A stretch of DNA of 5,068 bases, taken from the NCBI GenBank assembly GCA_934351705.1, contig CAKRJK010000136.1:1-5068 (forward strand), in the 5' to 3' direction. Below, one piece after another: positions 1-5,068 of the stretch; the stretch's first letter is position 1; the number at the start of each line of letters is the position of its first letter. The DNA comes from an uncultured Lachnospiraceae bacterium (lineage in GTDB: Bacteria > Bacillota > Clostridia > Lachnospirales > Lachnospiraceae). Below the pieces are notes generated by a model. The model was not told the DNA's origin. It searched no databases and saw only the letters and a program-made list of their open reading frames with translations. The position numbers and the translations under genes are program-made.

Positions 1-195
1 AACCTGGACAATCGTAAAAGTAGGACTACTGATCGGTTCGGTAATATCCAAGCCTTTCGCAATTCCCTGCGTAAAAACTGTCTTTCCCACACCCAGATCT
101 CCGATCAGGGTATACACATCTCCCGGTTTCGCTTCTTTTCCTATCCTGTATCCCAATTCTTCTGTTTCTTTTGCCGAAAAAGTCTCTATTACCAT
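1..195 (-). CDS. tsaE: tRNA threonylcarbamoyladenosine biosynthesis ATPase TsaE, N-terminal part (cut by window edge)
   Basis: The 65 visible residues match the N-terminal part of TsaE (YjeE), the cytoplasmic ATPase that works with TsaB and TsaD to place the threonylcarbamoyl group on A37 of ANN-decoding tRNAs. The Walker A loop GDLGVGKT is at residues 32-39, followed by FTQGIAKGL and the family's SSPTF segment at 56-60, which lies in the switch region. The family is usually about 140-160 residues, so over half the gene lies beyond the left edge and the later Walker B region cannot be seen. The ATG start is chosen because it is preceded by TAGGTG, whose TAG is the stop codon of the YcxB-like gene; only 6 bases separate the two genes. 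It is the last visible gene of the tex-ribU-ycxB run. In many Clostridia tsaB, rimI or tsaD follow tsaE; here that cannot be checked. Confidence 0.95.
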   Translation of the reverse strand, partial: MVIETFSAKETEELGYRIGKEAKPGDVYTLIGDLGVGKTVFTQGIAKGLDITEPISSPTFTIVQV

Positions 196-201
196 AAGCA
201 C

Positions 202-699
202 CTACTTTATTTTTAAACGATATTTTTCTAATTTGTCCCGCATAATGGCACAGATTGGCTCATAATGCTCTTTTATCTGGTCTCTCGGCAGGATGTAAGC
301 ATTTTCTCTTGTGGTATAGAGCAATAGATTGCTCTTTGTAGAGACCGCTTTATAGACCTGCTTCCACTCGAAACCCGCCTGTGCATCTTCCTGTACCATA
401 GTCACGCCCTGCTCGTCCACGATAAAGTGCTGTGTCTTTCGTAACGCTTCTGATTTCTGCATCCGTGTTTTTGTCAACGTCCAGAGCAGTAACGGGTAAT
501 ACACGATAAACAGCACACCCAGCAGAAGATAAATGACACTGTATGTCATCTCGATATTTCCCCATGTGATCCCTGCCACAACAAATACAAAAATTGCCAT
601 TATGATTGAAAAGATTCCGTGTCTGCTGTGATAAGTGTGATACATATTAAATTTGTACATATCCTTCGGTGTTAAATTGACATCAAATTCTTCACGCAT
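202..699 (-). CDS. YcxB-like family membrane protein
   Basis: A 165-residue protein with a cytoplasmic-looking N-terminus, two predicted membrane helices (about residues 29-46 and 53-75), a basic stretch, and a soluble C-terminal domain. That domain (about 90-150) has the pattern of the YcxB-like family: F-V-D-E-Q-G-V near 92-98, the EWKQVYKAV segment at 111-119, then a LLLYTTRENAYILPRDQI segment at 125-142. In the family this W...V...Y.ILP pattern resembles a small PH-like fold, but the function is unknown. The ATG is preceded by TAGGAG, 9 bases upstream; its TAG is the stop codon of the ribU-like gene, so the two are very likely translationally coupled. Its place between riboflavin uptake and tsaE gives no clear functional hint. 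Assignment rests on recalled family pattern and topology, not a search. Confidence 0.8.
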   Translation of the reverse strand: MREEFDVNLTPKDMYKFNMYHTYHSRHGIFSIIMAIFVFVVAGITWGNIEMTYSVIYLLLGVLFIVYYPLLLWTLTKTRMQKSEALRKTQHFIVDEQGVTMVQEDAQAGFEWKQVYKAVSTKSNLLLYTTRENAYILPRDQIKEHYEPICAIMRDKLEKYRLKIK

Positions 700-711
700 A
701 TCCTCACGCTC

Positions 712-1320
712 CTATTTTCCCTGTGTTCCCTTGATGATCGGTGAAATGTGCTTGTAAATCAAAAATGTAATAATTACATTGATAAGACCTTTTACAAACG
801 TAAACGGCATATTAAAAATAACCAGACATTTCAAAAGATTGTCCGCACTCGGTAAAATCGCCTGATACATGGCAATGATGGTTTCCATCGGCATAAATGC
901 TTCATAGACCGGATACACGATAAAGTAGTTGGTTACGACACTCACTGCCGCCATGACTACCGCACCTACCAGAGAACCGATTAATGCTGATTTTCTTCCT
1001 TTTTTTCTTTTGTACATCGCTCCTGCCGGCAATACGAACAGTGCTCCTAACAAAAAGTTAGAGAGTTCTCCGACTCCGCCGCTGGTACTCATCAGCAAAT
1101 GCAGTAAATTTTTGATCAGGCAGATTACCACACCGCTTAACGGTCCCATTGCAAATGCTCCGATCAATGCCGGAAGCTCTGATAAATCCATCTTGATAAA
1201 GGATGGCATAAACGGTACGCTAAACTCCAGAAACATCAACACGAACGCTACCGCGGAAAGCATTGCTGTCATGGTCATATACCGCACATTGATTGTCTTT
1301 TTCTTTGTCTCGTTACTCAT
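712..1320 (-). CDS. ribU: ECF transporter S component, RibU-like (riboflavin uptake)
   Basis: A 202-residue, strongly hydrophobic protein with about six membrane segments (roughly 14-34, 46-60, 61-76, 84-102, 112-138 and 162-188). It looks like the substrate-binding S component of an energy-coupling factor transporter. The SFIKMDLSELPALIGAF region (40-56), GPLSGVVICLIKNLLHL (59-75) and GVGELSNFLLGA (82-93) match the conserved segments of RibU riboflavin S components, and length is typical. RibU needs the shared EcfA/EcfA'/EcfT module, which is not in this window, so this would be a group II system with the module encoded elsewhere. The ATG has GGAG 10 bases upstream. Only 25 bases separate it from tex, so there is no space for the FMN riboswitch that often controls ribU. 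Substrate is inferred from family resemblance; a different flavin or vitamin is possible. Confidence 0.87.
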   Translation of the reverse strand: MSNETKKKTINVRYMTMTAMLSAVAFVLMFLEFSVPFMPSFIKMDLSELPALIGAFAMGPLSGVVICLIKNLLHLLMSTSGGVGELSNFLLGALFVLPAGAMYKRKKGRKSALIGSLVGAVVMAAVSVVTNYFIVYPVYEAFMPMETIIAMYQAILPSADNLLKCLVIFNMPFTFVKGLINVIITFLIYKHISPIIKGTQGK

Positions 1321-1345
1321 AATTATTTAACTCCTCTGTTTTTCT

Positions 1346-3493
1346 CTATTTGTTTATTTTCATGGTAAGCTGTATTCTTTGCTTTTTCAAGTCCACAGAC
1401 ATTACCTGAACTTCTACGATATCCCCGACGCTGACAACTTCCAACGGATGTTTGATGTACTTCTCGCTCATCTGCGAAATATGTACCAAGCCGTCCTGAT
1501 GTACTCCGATATCTACAAACGCACCAAAGTCGATTACATTTCGCACCGTGCCTTTTAAGATCATACCCTCTTTTAAGTCTTTCATCTCTAACACATCGGT
1601 ACGCAAAATCGGTTTTGGCATTTCATCTCGTGGATCTCTTGCCGGTTTCTCAAGTTCTTTTAACAGATCTTCTAAGGTTAATTGTCCGATTTCCAGCTCC
1701 TGTGCTAACGCCCGGCTGTCTCCGGCTTTTTTGGTGATTCCTTTTAGATTGCCGTTTATGATGTCCTGCTTTTCGTAGCCCAGCTTTTTCAGTAATTTTT
1801 CTGCGGCAGCATAACTCTCCGGGTGGACACTGGTTGCATCCAGCGGATTCTTACCGTCTTGTATCCGCATAAATCCCGCACACTGTTCATATGCTTTCGG
1901 TCCGAGTTTCGGAACTTTCAAAAGTTGTGCTCTTGTCTCAAACCGTCCGTTCTCTTCCCGATATGTCACAATGTTTTTGGCAATCGTTTTGCTGATACCG
2001 GAAATATATTCTAACAAGGAGGCTGACGCTGTGTTTAAGTCCACGCCCACTTTATTGACGCAGTCTTCTACGACTCCGCCCAGTGCCTCGCTTAATTTTT
2101 TCTGATTCATATCGTGCTGATATTGTCCTACACCGATCGATTTCGGATCTATCTTGACCAATTCCGCCAACGGGTCCTGCAGTCTTCTTGCAATGGACGC
2201 AGCACTTCTTTGACCTACATCAAAGTTCGGAAATTCCTCTGTCGCCAGTTTGCTTGCCGAATATACGGACGCTCCCGCCTCATTAACGATAATATATTGA
2301 ACGGAAACCGGAAGTTCTTTAATCAGATCGACGATCACCTGCTCCGACTCTCTTGACGCTGTTCCGTTTCCCACGGAAATCAATGTAATCTTGTACTTGG
2401 AAATCAGGTGTTTTAAAATCTTTTTGGATTCCTCGACTTTATTCTGCGGTGCAGTCGGATAGATGACGGTTGTGTCAAGCACTTTGCCTGTTGCATCTAC
2501 GACTGCCAGTTTGCAACCGGTACGGAATGCCGGGTCCCAGCCTAAAACGACTTGTCCTGCGATTGGCGGCTGCATTAATAACTGCTCTAAATTTTTTCCG
2601 AAGACACGGATTGCACCGTCCTCCGCCTGTTCCGTCAAATCGTTGCGGATCTCCCGCTCTATCGCCGGAGCGATCAATCTCTGATAACTGTCTTGTACCA
2701 CTTCTTTTAAGATCGGTGTTGTATACGGATTGTCTTTTCGGATTACCTTTTTCTCCAGATATAAAAGGATTCTTTCCTCAGGTGCCTCGACCTTGACGGT
2801 TAAGACTTTTTCTTTTTCACCTCGGTTCAAGGCTAAAATCCTGTGTCCCGCCAATTTCTGTATCGGCTCTTCAAACTCATAATACATCTCGTATACGGAT
2901 TCCGCCTCGGAATCTTTTGCCACAGACACGATCTTTCCGTGCTTTGCGGTAAGCCCGCGGATATGGATTCGATAATCTGCCTCATCCGAAATATATTCCG
3001 CAAGGATGTCCTTTGCACCGTCCACCGCGTCCTGCATGGCAGCTACTCCTTTTTCTTCATCAAGAAACGCCAAAGCCTCTTCTTCCAGACTGTGTTCTGT
3101 CTGTTGCAGCATGATAATGTTTGCAAGCGGTTCCAATCCCTTTTCTTTTGCTATGGTTGCCCTGGTACGGCGTTTCGGGCGATACGGACGATATAAGTCA
3201 TCCACTACGACGAGTGTTTCCGCCGCCAATATCTGTTGCTTTAATTCTTCGGTCAGCTTGCCCTGCTCTGTGATACTTGCCAAAACCTGTTCCTTTTTTT
3301 CTTCCAGATTTCGCAGATATGTCAGGCGTTCTGACAAGTTACGAAGAACTTCATCATTCAAAGCCCCCGTGACTTCTTTTCGATAACGGGCGATAAATGG
3401 AATGGTATTGCCCTCGTCAATCAGTTGAACGGTTGCTTTGACCTGTGATTCTTTGATTTGCAGTTCCTGTGCTATCTTTTTTATAATATCCAA
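1346..3493 (-). CDS. tex: Tex family RNA-binding transcriptional accessory protein
   Basis: Full-length Tex/YhgF-type protein of 715 residues, the normal length. The order of domains is visible: the helical Tex N-terminal region (1 to about 190) with the signature LIDEGNTIPFIARYRKEVTG at 24-43 and the DDLYRPYRPKRRTRATIAKEKGLEPLA segment at 98-124; a YqgF/RuvX-like domain (about 313-440) opening with LGWDPAFRTGCKLAVVD at 317-333; helix-hairpin-helix repeats (about 480-545) with LNTASASLLEYISGI and LLKVPKLGPKAYEQCAGF; and a C-terminal S1 RNA-binding domain (about 640-713) containing GTVRNVIDFGAFVDIG and DGLVHISQ. Tex binds nucleic acids in the cytoplasm and is linked to transcription or RNA turnover; its precise role is not settled. 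The start codon is TTG, supported by GAGG nine bases upstream, by the usual Tex N-terminus (MDIIKKIAQEL) and by the promoter just ahead. First gene of the minus-strand run. Confidence 0.97.
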   Translation of the reverse strand: MDIIKKIAQELQIKESQVKATVQLIDEGNTIPFIARYRKEVTGALNDEVLRNLSERLTYLRNLEEKKEQVLASITEQGKLTEELKQQILAAETLVVVDDLYRPYRPKRRTRATIAKEKGLEPLANIIMLQQTEHSLEEEALAFLDEEKGVAAMQDAVDGAKDILAEYISDEADYRIHIRGLTAKHGKIVSVAKDSEAESVYEMYYEFEEPIQKLAGHRILALNRGEKEKVLTVKVEAPEERILLYLEKKVIRKDNPYTTPILKEVVQDSYQRLIAPAIEREIRNDLTEQAEDGAIRVFGKNLEQLLMQPPIAGQVVLGWDPAFRTGCKLAVVDATGKVLDTTVIYPTAPQNKVEESKKILKHLISKYKITLISVGNGTASRESEQVIVDLIKELPVSVQYIIVNEAGASVYSASKLATEEFPNFDVGQRSAASIARRLQDPLAELVKIDPKSIGVGQYQHDMNQKKLSEALGGVVEDCVNKVGVDLNTASASLLEYISGISKTIAKNIVTYREENGRFETRAQLLKVPKLGPKAYEQCAGFMRIQDGKNPLDATSVHPESYAAAEKLLKKLGYEKQDIINGNLKGITKKAGDSRALAQELEIGQLTLEDLLKELEKPARDPRDEMPKPILRTDVLEMKDLKEGMILKGTVRNVIDFGAFVDIGVHQDGLVHISQMSEKYIKHPLEVVSVGDIVEVQVMSVDLKKQRIQLTMKINK

Positions 3494-3502
3494 ACTTTGT
3501 TT

Positions 3503-3506
3503 CCTC
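3503..3506 (-). promoter_or_regulatory. Ribosome binding site that fixes the TTG start of tex
   Basis: On the minus strand the sequence reads AGAGGAAACAAAGT immediately before TTG. The GAGG core sits 9 bases from the TTG, a normal spacing. No in-frame ATG lies close by, and the residues that follow match the expected Tex N-terminus, so TTG is the likely initiator. Confidence 0.7.
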
Positions 3507-3526
3507 TTTTCTCTATATGCTTTTCC

Positions 3527-3555
3527 ATTATATCGAAAAAGCCTGTTCTCTTCAA
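3527..3555 (-). promoter_or_regulatory. Sigma-A type promoter for the tex-ribU-ycxB-tsaE run
   Basis: On the minus strand a TTGAAG -35 box (plus positions 3550-3555) and a perfect TATAAT -10 box (3527-3532) are separated by exactly 17 bases. Transcription would start near 3520, giving a 5' leader of about 25-30 bases containing the tex ribosome site. The leader is too short for a riboswitch. No other promoter of this quality is visible on the minus strand between here and tsaE. Confidence 0.8.
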
Positions 3556-3565
3556 GAAAGAATTA

Positions 3566-3594
3566 TTGTCTTTTATTTTTTGCAATGCTATAAT
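3566..3594 (+). promoter_or_regulatory. Sigma-A type promoter with extended -10 for the DUF4190/DUF975 pair
   Basis: A TTGTCT -35 box (3566-3571), a 17-base spacer and a perfect TATAAT -10 box (3589-3594) preceded by TGC (3586-3588), which makes an extended -10. Transcription should start near 3601, leaving a leader of about 30 bases with an AGGAGG ribosome site at 3618-3623. The core elements are near consensus, so basal strength should be high unless repressed. It diverges from the tex promoter, and the two -35 boxes are only about 10 bases apart. Confidence 0.82.
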
Positions 3595-3610
3595 ATTGTT
3601 GAATATTATA
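3589..3610. repeat. Perfect 9-bp inverted repeat over the -10 and start site (candidate operator)
   Basis: TATAATATT and its exact reverse complement AATATTATA flank a four-base centre GTTG. The left arm contains the -10 box of the plus-strand promoter and the centre overlaps the predicted transcription start. Only the right half would be transcribed, so it cannot act as an RNA hairpin from this promoter. A repressor binding here would block the promoter. The arms are pure A/T, so chance symmetry in AT-rich promoter DNA is a real alternative; the binding protein, if any, is not in the window. Confidence 0.45.
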
Positions 3611-3630
3611 CTTTTATAGGAGGTTTTGTT

Positions 3631-4071
3631 ATGGATAATTATAATTATCAACAATATGATAATTACCAGCAACACGATGATTACCACAAAGACAAGCGTT
3701 CCGATGGGCTGGCTACTGCCGCTCTTGTTCTCGGAATTGCCGGACTCTTATGTTCTATCACAATAATACTCCCGTTAATCTGCGGTGCTCTTGCGATTAT
3801 TTTGGCAATCCTTTCAAAAGGCGGCGAATTAACGACTGCCGGAAAAGGAAAAGCCGGCATGATTCTCGGAATCATTTCTGCCTGCACAGGTGCTTTCATT
3901 TTGCTGTTAGCAATCGCAACGACTTCAAGCACTTCCTTTATCGACGAATTCGAGCGGGAATACAAGCGTCAGATGGACCAGTATTATAATGGTTACGATT
4001 ACGATGATTATTATAACGATTATGATTCCGATGACATTTGGAATGATCTTTATGATGACAATACTTTTTAG
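3631..4071 (+). CDS. DUF4190-like membrane protein with Tyr/Asp-rich tails
   Basis: A 146-residue protein. The ATG is chosen because a full AGGAGG (3618-3623) sits 7 bases upstream; the longer frame starting at 3517 would begin before the promoter's start site and is not used. An N-terminal Tyr/Asn/Gln/Asp-rich tail (1-20) precedes a hydrophobic region at about 27-62 (LATAALVLGIAGLL, then a second hydrophobic stretch, probably a helical hairpin). A short polar loop with KGKAGMILGIIS (72-82) leads into a last membrane segment ending about 96. The paired A..ALVLGIAGLL and KAGMILGIIS pattern is typical of DUF4190 proteins, whose function is unknown. The C-terminal tail (about 105-146) is charged, then very rich in Tyr and Asp (8 Tyr and 10 Asp in 118-146). 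It is followed 33 bases later by a DUF975 gene and is probably cotranscribed with it. No enzyme motif is seen. Confidence 0.82.
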   Translation: MDNYNYQQYDNYQQHDDYHKDKRSDGLATAALVLGIAGLLCSITIILPLICGALAIILAILSKGGELTTAGKGKAGMILGIISACTGAFILLLAIATTSSTSFIDEFEREYKRQMDQYYNGYDYDDYYNDYDSDDIWNDLYDDNTF

Positions 4072-4104
4072 AACGTATTCAAATAAGAAAGAGAGCGTAC
4101 AATA

Positions 4105-4857
4105 ATGAAAAAAACTTCAAGTGAATTAAAGCGTCTGGCACGGGAACACCTGAGCAATAACTGGGGACTTATCATCGGTGCAAATGCACTGTTGTTTGGT
4201 ATCGCATTTGTCTGCGTGATTCCTTTTGTCACGTCAATCGCACTTTACCCGACTTTAGCACAATACTATATTTCAATGATAGCCCGTTTTATCATCTCTT
4301 TGATCTGCATTCTGTTTTCCGTCGGAATTTCCAGTATGCATATGAATCTTGCCAGAGGTACTTACTGCAGCATGAATGATTTTGCCTTTGCTTTTCGCAA
4401 CCGTCCGATGCGGTTTATCGGTGCTTATATTCTTTTGGCGATACTCACAAACCTTCCTATGCTGCCTTGTAACCTTTTGACCACCTATCTTAGATCCCAT
4501 CCTTCTTTGGGGCTGAAATCGGTTGCTGTTCTTTTGGGCATTGCAGGTTTTGTGGTTGAACTGATTATTGTGTATCGGTACTTTATTGTCTATTATCTGT
4601 TGATTGACAATCCTGATCTAAAAGTGATTGATGCTTTCCATCAATGTGCTTCTTTGATGAAAGGAAATAAGGGACGTGCCTTTTATTTGTCTTTGAGCTT
4701 TATCGGCATGGTTCTTTTGGGCATATTGTCTTTTGGTGTCGGTATGTTATGGATTGCCCCTTATATACAGCAGACCAAAGTTGAACTGTATTGCACGATT
4801 CTGGATGAACAGCCTGTGGTTCAAACCGCGGATAACTTTGAGGATTATGTTATTTAG
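4105..4857 (+). CDS. DUF975 family integral membrane protein
   Basis: A 250-residue polytopic membrane protein with about five or six hydrophobic segments (around 22-45, 58-78, 103-122, 138-166, 192-222). It begins with a short basic amphipathic stretch, SSELKRLAREHLSNNWG (5-21), as DUF975 proteins do. The C-terminal half has the family's best-marked block: D.KVIDAFHQCASLMKGNKGRAFYLSLSFIGMVLLGILSFGVGMLWIAPY (171-220), then a segment ending in an LYCTILDE motif (228-235). The function of this family is unknown, though it is common in Firmicutes. The ribosome site is weak (GAGAG at 4091-4095, about 9 bases from the ATG), compared with the strong one of the gene before it. No promoter is visible in the 33-base gap, so expression probably depends on the promoter upstream of the DUF4190-like gene. 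Confidence 0.85.
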   Translation: MKKTSSELKRLAREHLSNNWGLIIGANALLFGIAFVCVIPFVTSIALYPTLAQYYISMIARFIISLICILFSVGISSMHMNLARGTYCSMNDFAFAFRNRPMRFIGAYILLAILTNLPMLPCNLLTTYLRSHPSLGLKSVAVLLGIAGFVVELIIVYRYFIVYYLLIDNPDLKVIDAFHQCASLMKGNKGRAFYLSLSFIGMVLLGILSFGVGMLWIAPYIQQTKVELYCTILDEQPVVQTADNFEDYVI

Positions 4858-4881
4858 TTTTATTATTTTCAAGCAGAAAAA

Positions 4882-4926
4882 GAGGCTGACGCTTTTACGG
4901 ATCAAAACCCGTGAAGCGTCAGCCTC
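4882..4926. terminator. Strong hairpin, probable bidirectional terminator between DUF975 and aspartate kinase genes
   Basis: GAGGCTGACGCTT (4882-4894) pairs perfectly with AAGCGTCAGCCTC (4914-4926) for 13 bp. The stem continues after a one-base bulge with a further five pairs (TACGG with CCGTG, one G-T), leaving an 8-base loop. On the minus strand the stem is followed at once by TTTTT (complement of 4877-4881), a proper intrinsic terminator for the aspartate kinase gene, whose stop lies 18 bases before the stem. On the plus strand it starts 24 bases after the DUF975 stop and is followed by CTTTATTGTATTT, a poorer U tract, so termination in that direction may be less efficient. Confidence 0.9.
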
Positions 4927-4944
4927 CTTTATTGTATTTCGTTT

Positions 4945-5068
4945 CTAGTCTTCGATGAATTTATCATGTACCGCTTTTGTTGCCGTATCAACATCTGCCT
5001 CGTCGATCAGCACGGTAATTCTGATTTCTGATGTTGCGATCATGCGGATATTAACTCCGACTCCGTAA
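4945..5068 (-). CDS. lysC: Aspartate kinase, C-terminal end of the regulatory ACT domain (cut by window edge)
   Basis: Only the last 40 residues are visible, ending at a TAG at 4945-4947. They read YGVGVNIRMIATSEIRITVL followed by IDEADVDTATKAVHDKFIED. The VNIRMIATSEIRITVLI pattern is the well-known end of the second ACT domain of aspartate kinases (usual form GVNI.MISTSEIKISV.I), followed by the closing helix AVHDKF. Aspartate kinase phosphorylates L-aspartate in the first step to lysine, threonine, methionine and diaminopimelate, and this domain takes part in amino-acid feedback control. The catalytic domain lies beyond the right edge, so a stand-alone ACT protein cannot be strictly excluded. 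The gene is convergent with the DUF975 gene and uses the shared hairpin as terminator. Confidence 0.87.
   Translation of the reverse strand, partial: YGVGVNIRMIATSEIRITVLIDEADVDTATKAVHDKFIED

Noticed and set aside
929..1330. A 133-codon plus-strand frame opposite the ribU-like gene.
   Set aside because: It is the antisense shadow of a clearly recognisable conserved membrane protein; no ribosome site or family resemblance. The other plus-strand frames inside tex (1548-3386) are rejected for the same reason.
1362..1390. A possible internal minus-strand promoter for ribU near the 3' end of tex (TTGAAA, 17 bases, TACCAT).
   Set aside because: The -10 box is a poor match and the sequence is constrained by the tex coding region, so it cannot be separated from chance.
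2019..2030. GAGGCTGACGCT inside tex is identical to the first 12 bases of the terminator stem at 4882-4893.
   Set aside because: In tex it lies within the conserved helix-hairpin-helix coding sequence, has no partner arm nearby, and is best explained as coincidence.
3517..3630. A 38-residue N-terminal extension of the DUF4190-like protein.
   Set aside because: It would start upstream of the predicted transcription start and lacks a ribosome site, whereas the ATG at 3631 has a perfect AGGAGG at 7 bases.
3494..3630. A riboswitch, T-box or small RNA in the only sizeable intergenic region.
   Set aside because: Both predicted leaders are about 30 bases or less, too short for a structured regulatory leader; the region is fully accounted for by two promoters and two ribosome sites.
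3481..3687. A 68-codon minus-strand frame with an Ile/Val-rich start, overlapping the 5' end of the DUF4190-like gene and ending inside tex.
   Set aside because: The hydrophobic run is the antisense of the AAT/GAT/TAT-rich codons of the DUF4190-like protein. The frame runs through both promoters and the tex ribosome site, and has no ribosome site of its own.

Overview
This window looks like an ordinary chromosomal segment of a low-to-mid GC Firmicute, most likely a gut Lachnospiraceae or related Clostridia. That placement is an inference. It rests on strong AGGAGG-type ribosome sites, consensus TTGNNN/TATAAT promoters with 17-bp spacers, an ECF-type vitamin transporter S component, and the wording of the Tex and aspartate kinase proteins. 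I see no insertion sequence, CRISPR array, tRNA, rRNA or phage gene.

Left part, minus strand (3493 down to 1): a compact four-gene run in the order tex, a RibU-like riboflavin ECF S component, a YcxB-like membrane protein, and tsaE, which is cut by the window edge. The gaps are 25, 12 and 6 bases. The last two ribosome sites overlap the stop codon of the gene before, so translation is probably coupled. One good promoter lies just upstream of tex and no terminator is visible within the run, so it reads as one operon. It mixes housekeeping functions (RNA/transcription accessory factor, t6A tRNA modification) with riboflavin uptake and an uncharacterised membrane protein.

Middle (3494 to 3630): a 137-bp divergent intergenic region. 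It holds a minus-strand promoter for tex and a plus-strand promoter with an extended -10. A perfect 9-bp inverted repeat overlaps the plus -10 and the predicted start site, and could be an operator.

Right part, plus strand (3631 to 4857): two membrane-protein genes 33 bases apart. The first is a DUF4190-like protein with tyrosine- and aspartate-rich tails; the second is a DUF975 family protein. They probably form a two-gene operon of unknown function. It ends at a strong hairpin (4882 to 4926) shared with the convergent minus-strand gene at the right edge, which is the C-terminal end of an aspartate kinase (ACT domain).

No clear new biological system stands out. The most interesting points are the divergent promoter region with its palindrome, the low-complexity Tyr/Asp tails paired with a DUF975 protein, and the placement of ribU in a tex/tsaE operon with no room for an FMN riboswitch.
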